Part shown: positions 8,849 to 16,699 of the stretch, piece by piece
How the letters are laid out: each line of letters begins with the position of its first letter
Numbering within the stretch: position 1 is the stretch's first letter
From: Aliikangiella marina
GTDB lineage: Bacteria > Pseudomonadota > Gammaproteobacteria > Enterobacterales > Kangiellaceae
Length of the DNA: 64,000 nt
Reading direction: 5' to 3'
Assembly (NCBI RefSeq): GCF_007004765.1
Contig: NZ_VIKR01000002.1
Coordinates: forward strand, 62,001 to 126,000
Made by a program: the position numbers and the translations under genes
Notes under the pieces: model-generated
Database searches by the model: none
What the model saw: only the letters and a program-made list of their open reading frames with translations
What the model was told of the DNA's origin: nothing

Positions 8849-9550
8849 ATGGAACCGAAAATCGAACAATTAAATAGTAACCAGCACAAGAACATTAAGC
8901 TGGTAGTCAATCAAGACTTTTCCCATGTCGCTAACCATCATGTTGCGCCGGTAATTGCACAAGAAATTCCAAGTCTATCCTCAGATTTACCCGTAGCTTT
9001 CATCAAAAACTCTTCAACCGGGCAGTACCTCTGTGTCGCAATCCTGGGCTTTAAAGAAGAAGAGAATTTATTAGTTAAAGATGGCAAGTGGACTGGTCCG
9101 CTAGTGCCTGCAGGTTATACCCATCACCCATTATCATTGATCCCGCTTCCAGAAGATAAGAAGCAATACACCCTAACCATCGATTTGGCGAGCAAGGCCA
9201 TTACTGATGAAGGTGAAGCCTTGTTTACAGAGAATGGCGAGCCGACCGAATACTTAGAGAAGCGTCGTAAGTCATTGGAGACATACTACGCTTATGCAAT
9301 GGCCACAGATGATTTTACTAAGACGTTAGTGGAAATGGAGCTGCTTGAAGAAAAACAATTCTCCTTCCAAGTCGGTGAAGATAAACGAAGTGTTAATGGC
9401 TTGTTCGTAATCAATGAAGATAAGTTTAATCAGCTTTCAGACGAGAAATTTATTGAGTTAAGAAAGAAAGGTTACTTGGCTCCGATGTATGCACACATGT
9501 TGTCTTTGGCTCAAATACCAAGACTGGTGAAGCGAATTTCGGAAAAATAA
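8849..9550 (+). CDS. SapC-family protein
   Basis: The 233-residue soluble protein resembles the SapC family (PF07277): an N-terminal NHHVAPV segment, the central LPVAFIKN segment, then FTENGEPTEYLEKRR and a C-terminal helix. No signal peptide or membrane segment is visible. Molecular function is unknown; the family is often found near TonB receptors and flavin halogenases in marine gammaproteobacteria. Here it sits between phoR and pstS, has its own strong terminator, and starts 262 bases after phoR, so it is probably a separate transcript. The ATG is preceded by CAGGTGGAG, a good ribosome-binding site. Confidence 0.75.
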   Translation: MEPKIEQLNSNQHKNIKLVVNQDFSHVANHHVAPVIAQEIPSLSSDLPVAFIKNSSTGQYLCVAILGFKEEENLLVKDGKWTGPLVPAGYTHHPLSLIPLPEDKKQYTLTIDLASKAITDEGEALFTENGEPTEYLEKRRKSLETYYAYAMATDDFTKTLVEMELLEEKQFSFQVGEDKRSVNGLFVINEDKFNQLSDEKFIELRKKGYLAPMYAHMLSLAQIPRLVKRISEK

Positions 9551-9571
9551 GGCGAAATAACATCAAAAGTT

Positions 9572-9599
9572 AAAAAAGCCGCAATTTTGCGGCTTTTTT
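9572..9599 (+). terminator. Rho-independent terminator after the SapC-family gene
   Basis: A perfect stem GCCGCAA/TTGCGGC with a two-base loop is flanked by A6 on the left and T6 on the right, so it can work in both directions. It isolates the SapC-family gene from pstS. Confidence 0.9.
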
Positions 9600-9707
9600 G
9601 TTGTATCTCAACTAGTTAGCGTAGCAAAATTGGCGCTCTGTCATATTAAGCCCTTAATTTACAAGGGATTGAGCGAATATTACAGATTTGTTAAGAAATC
9701 TGAATTC

Positions 9708-9763
9708 TTGTAACATATCTGTCATATTTCCTTCATATACTCGTCACACTTCGTAAATATGAT
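9708..9763 (+). promoter_or_regulatory. Extended Pho box and promoter of pstS
   Basis: Four 7-base repeats are spaced at 11 bases: TTGTAAC (9708), CTGTCAT (9719), CCTTCAT (9730) and TCGTCAC (9741), with spacers ATAT, ATTT and ATAC. The -10 TATGAT lies at 9758-9763, ten bases after the last repeat, as at phoB. This predicts two tandem PhoB dimers and strong starvation induction of the pst operon. Confidence 0.88.
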
Positions 9764-9807
9764 AGCCAAGCCTATTATTTTACTTAATTAAGGTTTCGGA
9801 GAAATCA

Positions 9808-10842
9808 ATGAAAAAATTATTAGTCGCATTATCAATGTGTGCAGTTTCAGCGAATGTGATGGCTGCGGGTAGAGATGCAATCAATGTAGTCGGTTCATCA
9901 ACCGTATTCCCTTTTTCAACTGTTGTTGCAGAGCGCTTTGGTAAAAGCACTGACTTCAAAACGCCTAAGATCGAGTCAACTGGTACTGGCGGTGGTATGA
10001 AGCTTTTCTGCGCAGGCACTGGAGTTAACACGCCAGACATGTCAAACGCTTCACGTCGTATGAAGAAAACTGAATTTGAAATGTGCCAAAAGAATGGTGT
10101 TACTTCAATCACTGAAGTTTTAGTCGGTTACGACGGCATTGTTATTTCTAACTCTAAAGAAGCAAGCCAGATGTCTGTGACTCGTAAAGAATTGTACTTG
10201 GCTTTAGCCAAAGAAGTTCCAGCAAAAGATGGCAGCGAATCGTTAATCCCTAACCCTTACAAAACTTGGAAAGATGTAAGCCCTGCACTTCCAGCGAATA
10301 AAATCGAAGTATTAGGGCCTCCACCTACTTCTGGTACTCGTGATGCTTTTGTTGAGCTTGTAATGGAAAGTGGTTGTAACTCTTTCGGTTGGATTAAAGC
10401 GATGAAAAAGAAAGACAAGAATAAGTATAAAGCTATCTGTCATTCTGTTCGTGAAGATCAGGCTTACATCGAAACTGGAGAGAATGATAACCTAATCGTT
10501 CAAAAATTAAGCTCTAACCCAAAAGCACTTGGAATTTTCGGTTTCAGCTTCCTAGATCAAAACTCAGACAAGCTTCAAGGTTCTAAAGTTGACGGTAAAG
10601 AGCCTACTTTCGAAGCGATTGCTGATGGTTCTTACCCTGTTTCTCGTCCATTATACTTCTACGTGAAAAATGCTCACGTTGGACAAGTTCCGGGTATCAA
10701 AGAGTTTTTAGATGAATTTACGAGTAATGCGTCTATGGGTGATGAAGGTTACCTGACAGACAAAGGTTTGATTCCTCTTAACAAAGATAAGAGAGAAAAA
10801 GTAAGAGCAGATGTTTTAGCTCTTAAGCCTTTACAGTTATAA
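9808..10842 (+). CDS. pstS: Periplasmic phosphate-binding protein PstS
   Basis: The 344-residue protein has a Sec signal peptide (MKKLLVALSMCAVSANVMAA, cleavage about 20) and no lipobox, so it should be soluble in the periplasm. INVVGSSTVFPF, the glycine-rich STGTGGG segment and PPTSGTRDAF are the phosphate-binding loops of PstS. It delivers phosphate to PstCAB. The ATG is preceded by GGTTTCGGAG. A strong hairpin directly after the gene should make pstS more abundant than the permease genes. Confidence 0.96.
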   Translation: MKKLLVALSMCAVSANVMAAGRDAINVVGSSTVFPFSTVVAERFGKSTDFKTPKIESTGTGGGMKLFCAGTGVNTPDMSNASRRMKKTEFEMCQKNGVTSITEVLVGYDGIVISNSKEASQMSVTRKELYLALAKEVPAKDGSESLIPNPYKTWKDVSPALPANKIEVLGPPPTSGTRDAFVELVMESGCNSFGWIKAMKKKDKNKYKAICHSVREDQAYIETGENDNLIVQKLSSNPKALGIFGFSFLDQNSDKLQGSKVDGKEPTFEAIADGSYPVSRPLYFYVKNAHVGQVPGIKEFLDEFTSNASMGDEGYLTDKGLIPLNKDKREKVRADVLALKPLQL

Positions 10843-10868
10843 TACTCGGTAGTTAGTAAACTTTATGG

Positions 10869-10903
10869 ATTTGAGGCAGCTTTATGAGCTGCCTCAAATT
10901 TTT
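10869..10903 (+). terminator. Intra-operon attenuator between pstS and pstC
   Basis: A 13-base-pair perfect inverted repeat (arms 10869-10881 and 10887-10899, loop TTATG) is followed by a short T-rich run. It lies within the 76 bases between pstS and pstC. It probably stops part of the transcripts or protects the pstS message 3' end. Confidence 0.8.
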
Positions 10904-10918
10904 ATGTGAGAAAGATAA

Positions 10919-12310
10919 ATGACTTCGTCAACCCTGATTTTCGTTGTTTTGTTCCTGGCATTGTTCAGTTATTGGTATGGAATCCAACGTTCAATCAAAG
11001 TAGCCGGTGGTGCTACCCAAGTTAAAAAGCTGGTATCTTTACCGCGTCAATTTGGTCTTCTCACAGCTATGTGGTGCGGGCTTCCAGCTCTAATCTTCCT
11101 GCTAGTATGGACGTTTTTCGAGTCCACCGTAATTGAAGCCTTACTGGTACAATCGTTGTCTGTTGAAGTTCAGCAACTTGATCAGTCTGCTTTGGGCTTA
11201 TACCTAAATGATGTTCGTCTTCTTAGCGATAGTAGCGCCGAAGTTCTCCAAAAAGCAGATCCAGACAAGGTCTTTGCAGCAGAAAAGCTGCTAGAGATAA
11301 ACCGAGATGCTGCTTGGTTAAAGTCTGGCTTGGTGTTAATTCTGTGTTTGTCTTGTGTTGCTTTTATTATTAGCCGGTTTGCGGTTGATTTTAGAGCAAG
11401 AGTTTATCTTGAAAAAATTATTATGCGAGTCTTGCTCGCTTGCTCAATCATAGCAATCCTCACAACGGTCGGTATTGTTATGTCGGTATTGTTCGAGTCA
11501 ATCCAGTTTTTTAGTTCGGTGCCGCCTTGGGAATTTTTGTTTGGCCTCGAGTGGAGTCCGCAAATGGCCCTTCGAGCCGACCAAGTAGGGTCATCGGGTG
11601 CATTTGGCGCGGTACCGCTGTTCGCCGGAACCATTTTAATCACCATTATTGCAATGTGCATGGCCGTCCCTGTTGGTTTAATGACCGCAATTTATCTATC
11701 ACAATATGCGTCTGAGAGACTTCGCTCGTATGCGAAGCCTATGCTTGAAGTGTTAGCAGGTATTCCTACGGTTGTCTACGGGTTCTTCGCCGCATTAACT
11801 GTTGCACCCTTCATACGTGACACGGGTGAAGCGCTCGGTTTGAGTGTTGCTTCGGAAAGTGCGCTTGCCGCTGGTTTAGTGATGGGCGTGATGATCATTC
11901 CGTTTGTATCATCACTTTCGGACGATGCGATAAACGCTGTACCTACCGCGTTGAAAGAGGGGTCTCTGGGAATGGGAGCCACTCAATCGGAAACGATTAA
12001 ACAAGTTTTATTGCCAGCAGCACTGCCTGGTATTGTTGGTGCCTTTTTACTCGCAGTCTCTCGTGCTGTCGGCGAGACAATGATTGTCGTTATGGCTGCC
12101 GGTATGGCAGCGAACTTAACGGCAAACCCGTTGGATTCTGTTACAACGGTAACTGTGCAAATCGTAAAACTGCTTACCGGTGACCAAGAATTTAATACGC
12201 CAAAAACATTAGCGGCCTTTGCGCTGGGGCTAATGTTGTTTGTTACTACGCTGGCACTTAATGTTGCGGCATTAAAAGTCGTTCGCAAGTATCGCGAACA
12301 ATATGACTAA
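10919..12310 (+). CDS. pstC: Phosphate ABC transporter permease PstC, long form
   Basis: The 463-residue inner-membrane permease has the ABC permease core in the C-terminal 290 residues, with the coupling-helix region EGSLGMGATQSETIKQVLLP. The first 170 residues hold three predicted hydrophobic helices and a short extracytoplasmic loop absent from E. coli PstC (319 residues). Long PstC proteins are known in Pseudomonas and marine relatives. It forms the membrane channel with PstA. Confidence 0.93.
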   Translation: MTSSTLIFVVLFLALFSYWYGIQRSIKVAGGATQVKKLVSLPRQFGLLTAMWCGLPALIFLLVWTFFESTVIEALLVQSLSVEVQQLDQSALGLYLNDVRLLSDSSAEVLQKADPDKVFAAEKLLEINRDAAWLKSGLVLILCLSCVAFIISRFAVDFRARVYLEKIIMRVLLACSIIAILTTVGIVMSVLFESIQFFSSVPPWEFLFGLEWSPQMALRADQVGSSGAFGAVPLFAGTILITIIAMCMAVPVGLMTAIYLSQYASERLRSYAKPMLEVLAGIPTVVYGFFAALTVAPFIRDTGEALGLSVASESALAAGLVMGVMIIPFVSSLSDDAINAVPTALKEGSLGMGATQSETIKQVLLPAALPGIVGAFLLAVSRAVGETMIVVMAAGMAANLTANPLDSVTTVTVQIVKLLTGDQEFNTPKTLAAFALGLMLFVTTLALNVAALKVVRKYREQYD

Positions 12311-12337
12311 ACCAATTAATCGAACTGAGACGTTAAA

Positions 12338-13606
12338 ATGTCAGATAGTACTCAAAAAGTAATCAATAGCCTGAAGAAGCGGCATCGTAAAGAAAAAGTC
12401 TTTCGTGCAGCAGGAGCCACCGCAATTGGCTTCGGTTTCTTGCTCGTGTTTCTTTTAATCACGGACATTATTACCAAGGCGACGCCGGCTTTTAAACAAA
12501 ACTGGATTGCTATTGAAGTTGATTTTCAGCCGGATTTGTTGGGAATCGACGGATTGGATTTAACCCGGTTACCTAAGGGCGATTACAGAACGGTCTTACG
12601 AAGCGCTATTTTTGAAATGATGCCGGAAGTGTCCGGCCGAAGAGATAAGCGAAGCTTATTTGGATTAATCAGTAGTAGTGCAGAGTTCGAGATTAGAAAC
12701 CATCTTGTCGCTAATCCTGCTGACTTAGGCAAGAAAGTGACTGTCTGGGTAAAAGTTGATGACGATGTTGATAGCTATTTAAAAGATGATGTGGTTGTCG
12801 GTGAGCCAGGGATCAGAATCAGTGAAAAACAAGCGACTTGGATTAAAAAGTGGGTCGATAGTGAACTCATCGAGAGTCGCTGGAATTCCGAGTTTTTCTC
12901 CTTAGGCGACTCTCGAGAACCTGAGTCTGCTGGTGTTAAAGGGGCACTAACCGGTACTTTTTATACGATGCTGGTAACGCTTGTATTGTCATTCCCGCTT
13001 GGAGTTGCCGCTGCCCTCTATCTTGAAGAGTTCGCACCAAAAAATCGCTGGACAGACTTTATTGAAGTCAATATTAATAATCTAGCAGCAGTGCCATCCA
13101 TCGTATTTGGTCTATTAGGCCTTGCAGTAATTATTAATATCTTCGGGCTACCACGATCGACGCCGCTTGTCGGTGGTATAGTGTTAACTTTGATGACACT
13201 GCCAACCATTATTATCGCCAGTAGAGCGTCGATTAAAGCCGTTCCGCCGTCGATTAGAGAGGCGGCGATGGGACTCGGTGCATCACGGATGCAGGTGGCA
13301 TTTTCGCACGTTTTGCCACTCGCTATGCCCGGTATTATTACTGGTACCATCATAGGAATGGCGCAAGCACTCGGTGAAACAGCACCACTATTAATGATTG
13401 GTATGGTAGCCTTTATTGTTGATGTTCCTGGCGGCATCACCGATCCAGCAACCGTAATGCCTGTACAAATTTATTTATGGGCAGATAGTCCGGAGAGGGC
13501 ATTTGTTGCAAAAACATCTGCTGCAATTTTAGTATTACTTGGATTCTTGTTAATCATGAATTCATTCGCCGCATTTATGCGCAAGAAATTTGAGAAGCGT
13601 TGGTAG
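12338..13606 (+). CDS. pstA: Phosphate ABC transporter permease PstA, long form
   Basis: The 422-residue permease has one N-terminal membrane helix (about 24-45) and an extracytoplasmic insert of about 150 residues. The ABC permease core follows from about 200, with the coupling motif [21 protein letters not shown]. coli PstA has 296 residues and lacks this insert. The gene starts 27 bases after pstC. It pairs with PstC, which is also enlarged, so the inserts may have co-evolved. Confidence 0.93.
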   Translation: MSDSTQKVINSLKKRHRKEKVFRAAGATAIGFGFLLVFLLITDIITKATPAFKQNWIAIEVDFQPDLLGIDGLDLTRLPKGDYRTVLRSAIFEMMPEVSGRRDKRSLFGLISSSAEFEIRNHLVANPADLGKKVTVWVKVDDDVDSYLKDDVVVGEPGIRISEKQATWIKKWVDSELIESRWNSEFFSLGDSREPESAGVKGALTGTFYTMLVTLVLSFPLGVAAALYLEEFAPKNRWTDFIEVNINNLAAVPSIVFGLLGLAVIINIFGLPRSTPLVGGIVLTLMTLPTIIIASRASIKAVPPSIREAAMGLGASRMQVAFSHVLPLAMPGIITGTIIGMAQALGETAPLLMIGMVAFIVDVPGGITDPATVMPVQIYLWADSPERAFVAKTSAAILVLLGFLLIMNSFAAFMRKKFEKRW

Positions 13607-13614
13607 GATTAGCT

Positions 13615-14451
13615 ATGAGTGATCTTTCTATAACAGAAGCATTGACTTCAGATGACATTGTCATTGAAGGTACAGTAGGAACAACAACCGCAGAAGATGC
13701 AAAGATGTCGATGCGTAATGTCAATGTATTCTATGGTGATAAGCAAGCCATCAAAAATGTAAGCCTCGACTTGGCACGAAACCAAGTGACTGCACTTATT
13801 GGGCCTTCCGGTTGCGGTAAGTCGACCTTTTTGCGCTGCCTCAATAGAATGAATGACACGATTCCGATTTGTCGCGTGGAAGGTGAGCTGAAGTTAGAGG
13901 AACAAGATATCTATGCAAAGAAGCTTGATCCGGTTTTGTTGCGAGCCAGAGTTGGAATGGTATTCCAGAAACCTAACCCGTTTCCAAAATCAATCTACGA
14001 TAATGTCGCTTATGGTCCAAGAATCCATGGCTTAGCCGCCAACCGAGCGGAGCTTGATGAGATAGTGGTGTCTAGTTTGCAAAAAGCCGGTCTGTTTGGC
14101 GAAGTAAAAGATCGCTTAGATGCTCCTGGAACGGGGTTATCGGGTGGTCAACAGCAAAGATTATGTATCGCCAGAACGATTGCGGTAAGTCCAGAAGTGA
14201 TTTTAATGGATGAACCAGCTTCAGCTTTGGACCCGATTGCAACTGCAGTTATTGAAGAGCTGATTGATGAGCTTAAAGAAAAGTATACGATTGCCATTGT
14301 TACTCACTCAATGCAACAAGCAGCGCGTGTTTCTCAAGCAACAGCATATTTCCATATGGGACACTTGGTTGAGATGGGTAAAACAGAGCAGATATTTACT
14401 AACCCAACTCATGAATTGACAGAAAACTACATTACTGGTCGATTTGGATAG
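13615..14451 (+). CDS. pstB: Phosphate ABC transporter ATPase PstB
   Basis: The 278-residue ABC ATPase has Walker [11 protein letters not shown]-loop [11 protein letters not shown], signature LSGGQQQR, Walker [10 protein letters not shown] and the H-loop histidine in VTHSM. PNPFPKS is characteristic of PstB. I chose the ATG at 13615, preceded by AGGA; a TTG at 13600 overlaps pstA and is less likely. The N-terminal 30 residues before the ATPase core are longer than in E. coli. Confidence 0.96.
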   Translation: MSDLSITEALTSDDIVIEGTVGTTTAEDAKMSMRNVNVFYGDKQAIKNVSLDLARNQVTALIGPSGCGKSTFLRCLNRMNDTIPICRVEGELKLEEQDIYAKKLDPVLLRARVGMVFQKPNPFPKSIYDNVAYGPRIHGLAANRAELDEIVVSSLQKAGLFGEVKDRLDAPGTGLSGGQQQRLCIARTIAVSPEVILMDEPASALDPIATAVIEELIDELKEKYTIAIVTHSMQQAARVSQATAYFHMGHLVEMGKTEQIFTNPTHELTENYITGRFG

Positions 14452-14461
14452 GGAGATAAAA

Positions 14462-15178
14462 ATGGAAAATGATTTACATTTAGGTCAACACATTTCAAAG
14501 CGTTTTAACGAAGAGCTAGAAGAAGTTCGTAACTTAGTAATGAAAATGGGCGGCTTAGTCGAGCAGCAGGTGCGAAGCGGTCTAAAAGCTTTGTTAGCTG
14601 CTGATCAAGAATTAGCGAAAAAAATCGTTGAGGAAGATGATGCGGTCAATGCTTTGGAAATTCAAATTGACGAAACTTGTACCCAAATATTAGCTCGGCG
14701 ACAGCCTGCAGCGAGTGATTTGAGATTAATGGTGAGCATCATCAAAACCATTACTGATCTAGAAAGAATTGGCGATGAAGCGGTTAAGCTTGGCAAAAAT
14801 GCGGCTAAATTATCGGACGATGGAAAAAGCGCTCGTCAATTTGTTGAATTAAGACATTTAGGTGAGCATGTTAATGAAACGCTCAATAAAGCATTAACTG
14901 CTTACGCGCGTCTTGATGCAGAAACGGCCTTTGAAATCATTAAAAATGACAAAGTGATTGATGAAGAGTTTGATAATATCTCGCGCCTATTGATTACTAA
15001 AATGATGGAAGATCCGAGAGAAATTAAAAACGCATTAAGGATCTCTTGGTGTGCTCGAGCATTAGAAAGAATTGGTGATCACACGAAAAATATTTGTGAG
15101 TACATCCTTTATCTAGTCAAAGGCGAAGATGTTCGTCATAACACGGTAGAAGAAATTAGAAATAAGATTGCTGATTGA
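14462..15178 (+). CDS. phoU: Phosphate uptake regulator PhoU
   Basis: The 238-residue all-helical protein has two PhoU repeats. The first contains ASDLRLMVSIIKTITDLERIGD and the second ISWCARALERIGDH, the metal-cluster motifs of the family. PhoU links the Pst transporter to PhoR and holds the regulon off when phosphate is plentiful. The ATG at 14462 has AGGGAG eight bases upstream. It is the last gene of the pst operon and is followed by a strong terminator. Confidence 0.96.
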   Translation: MENDLHLGQHISKRFNEELEEVRNLVMKMGGLVEQQVRSGLKALLAADQELAKKIVEEDDAVNALEIQIDETCTQILARRQPAASDLRLMVSIIKTITDLERIGDEAVKLGKNAAKLSDDGKSARQFVELRHLGEHVNETLNKALTAYARLDAETAFEIIKNDKVIDEEFDNISRLLITKMMEDPREIKNALRISWCARALERIGDHTKNICEYILYLVKGEDVRHNTVEEIRNKIAD

Positions 15179-15187
15179 AAAAACAAT

Positions 15188-15214
15188 AAAAAAGGCGCAA
15201 AGAGCGCCTTTTTT
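15188..15214. terminator. Bidirectional terminator between phoU and the OsmC-family gene
   Basis: The stem GGCGC/GCGCC has loop AAAGA and is flanked by A6 on the left and T6 on the right. It ends the pst-phoU transcript and, read leftward, the OsmC-family transcript. Confidence 0.9.
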
Positions 15215-15235
15215 ATTGGGGCGATTTTTAATCGG

Positions 15236-15637
15236 TTAGTCGGCCTCTATAATTTCAAAACTATGCGTGATTTCGACAGCTTTTTTGAGCATCAAAGAAG
15301 CAGAGCAATATTTCTCCATAGATAAGTCACAAGCTCTCTTAACTTGAGACGCTTTTAAGTTTTTGCCGGTGACTTTGTAGTGAGCATGCATTTTAGTAAA
15401 CACTCGTGGTGCATCCTCTGCTCTGTCTGCATCTACCTCACAAGTACAATCAGTAATCTCTTGCCGAGCTTTCTTTAGAATCATAACAACATCAATTGAT
15501 GAACAGCCAGCAACACCCATAGCAATTAAATGCATCGGTGATGGGGCTTTTCCGTCACCGTCTATGGTAATCGATTGACCTGCTTCGTTAGAGGCCACAA
15601 ATGTGAGGTCTTGTTGCCATTTGGTGGTGATTTTCAT
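15236..15637 (-). CDS. OsmC-family protein, YhfA type
   Basis: The 133-residue OsmC/Ohr-fold protein has the two conserved cysteines expected for thiol peroxidase-like activity, in GVAGCSSIDV and EKYCSASLML. In E. coli the relative yhfA also lies beside crp, divergently, as here. The role is probably peroxide or organic hydroperoxide handling, but YhfA itself has no assigned substrate. I chose the ATG at 15637, preceded by GGGAG; a longer TTG-initiated reading has no ribosome-binding site. Confidence 0.88.
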   Translation of the reverse strand: MKITTKWQQDLTFVASNEAGQSITIDGDGKAPSPMHLIAMGVAGCSSIDVVMILKKARQEITDCTCEVDADRAEDAPRVFTKMHAHYKVTGKNLKASQVKRACDLSMEKYCSASLMLKKAVEITHSFEIIEAD

Positions 15638-15955
15638 TAAATTCTCCCGCAGAGATAAAGGATACAATTTTTTCGCAAGGTTACTCGTTCTCGTACGAAA
15701 ATGCAGTAATATTCACGCAAATAATTTAAAAAAAACTGATATAAGCTAAGATACTGATTTAAATATAGTAAATTCAACTACAAGCGAGTAAAAAAGCAGG
15801 TTGAATGCCTCTCTTGACAGAGGTATTATCGCTTTAGGAGAATTCCTGATTGGCGTTAAATAAAAATAAGTAGCCGAAACATTCTTAAAAGCTGCTAATA
15901 TTAAGATTGCGCTGTTGCTGAAGTGAGCGTCTTCAAGTACAAACCGGAAATCAAA
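15638..15955. other. Divergent regulatory region between the OsmC-family gene and crp
   Basis: This 318-base AT-rich gap should hold the promoters of both genes. I see an inverted repeat CCTCT/AGAGG around a TTGACA at 15814-15819, but no -10 at the right distance. I could not find a convincing CRP palindrome, so crp autoregulation is not supported by eye. Confidence 0.4.
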
Positions 15956-16612
15956 ATGGCATTGATTAAAGAGCCCCTTGCACTACCTCATAATATAAAA
16001 AGCGATCCGACTTTGGATTGGTTTGTTGCACAGTGTCACAAGCGTCGCTATGCACCCAAGACTACGATCATTTTCGCTGGTGATAAACCGGAGACCTTGT
16101 ACTTTTTAATCAAAGGTTCTGTCAGCGTGTTGATAGAAGATGATGATGGCCGCGAACTTGTTTTGGCCTATCTCAATTCTGGTGACTTTTTTGGAGAAAT
16201 GGGTTTATTCGATAGTTTGAGTGATCGAAGCGCTTGGGTAAGAGCAAAAACGGAAACCGATGTCGCAGAAATCAGTTATGCGCGTTTTCAAGCCCTGGTT
16301 AAAGAGCAACCAGACATTATGTTTAAACTTGCCGAGCAAATGGCTTTAAGGCTAAGAAAAACCAGTCGCAAAGTGGGAGACTTAGCTTTTATGGATGTTA
16401 CAGGAAGAGTAGCGCGGGCATTGCTTGATTTAGCGAAAGAGCCCGATGCGATGACACACCCTGATGGCATGCAAATCAAAGTCACCCGCCAAGAGTTGGG
16501 CCGAATTGTTGGCTGCTCTAGAGAAATGGTCGGTCGAGTACTTAAGGTGCTCGAAGAACAAGAACACATCTCTGTGAAAGGGAAAACAATGGTTATTTAC
16601 GGTACTCGCTAA
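15956..16612 (+). CDS. crp: cAMP receptor protein Crp
   Basis: The 218-residue protein aligns nearly end to end with E. coli Crp. The cyclic-nucleotide domain includes [13 protein letters not shown] and [10 protein letters not shown]. The C-terminal winged helix contains [13 protein letters not shown], with R189, E190 and R194 equivalent to the residues that read TGTGA sites. It is a global regulator of carbon use. I chose the ATG at 15956 by alignment; a GTG at 15923 would add 11 residues with no counterpart in the family. Confidence 0.96.
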   Translation: MALIKEPLALPHNIKSDPTLDWFVAQCHKRRYAPKTTIIFAGDKPETLYFLIKGSVSVLIEDDDGRELVLAYLNSGDFFGEMGLFDSLSDRSAWVRAKTETDVAEISYARFQALVKEQPDIMFKLAEQMALRLRKTSRKVGDLAFMDVTGRVARALLDLAKEPDAMTHPDGMQIKVTRQELGRIVGCSREMVGRVLKVLEEQEHISVKGKTMVIYGTR

Positions 16613-16626
16613 TATTAACGAGTACC
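16601..16626. other. Hairpin spanning the crp stop codon
   Basis: The arms GGTACTCG and CGAGTACC enclose a ten-base loop. It lies between convergent crp and mrcA but has no T tract, so it may stabilise message ends rather than terminate. Confidence 0.35.
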
Positions 16627-16699
16627 CAATTATCTCTAGTCAGGTCGAAATTAAAGTTGGACCGACCCTCATTGATAGACGTCGCTCGCTAGGTTGAAG

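Noticed and set aside
8660-8869. Open frame of 69 codons on the minus strand between phoR and the SapC-family gene
   Set aside because: It overlaps the next gene's start, has no similarity and no ribosome-binding site.
9636-9643. Single CTGTCAT after the SapC-family terminator as a third Pho box
   Set aside because: No second repeat at an 11-base distance on either side.
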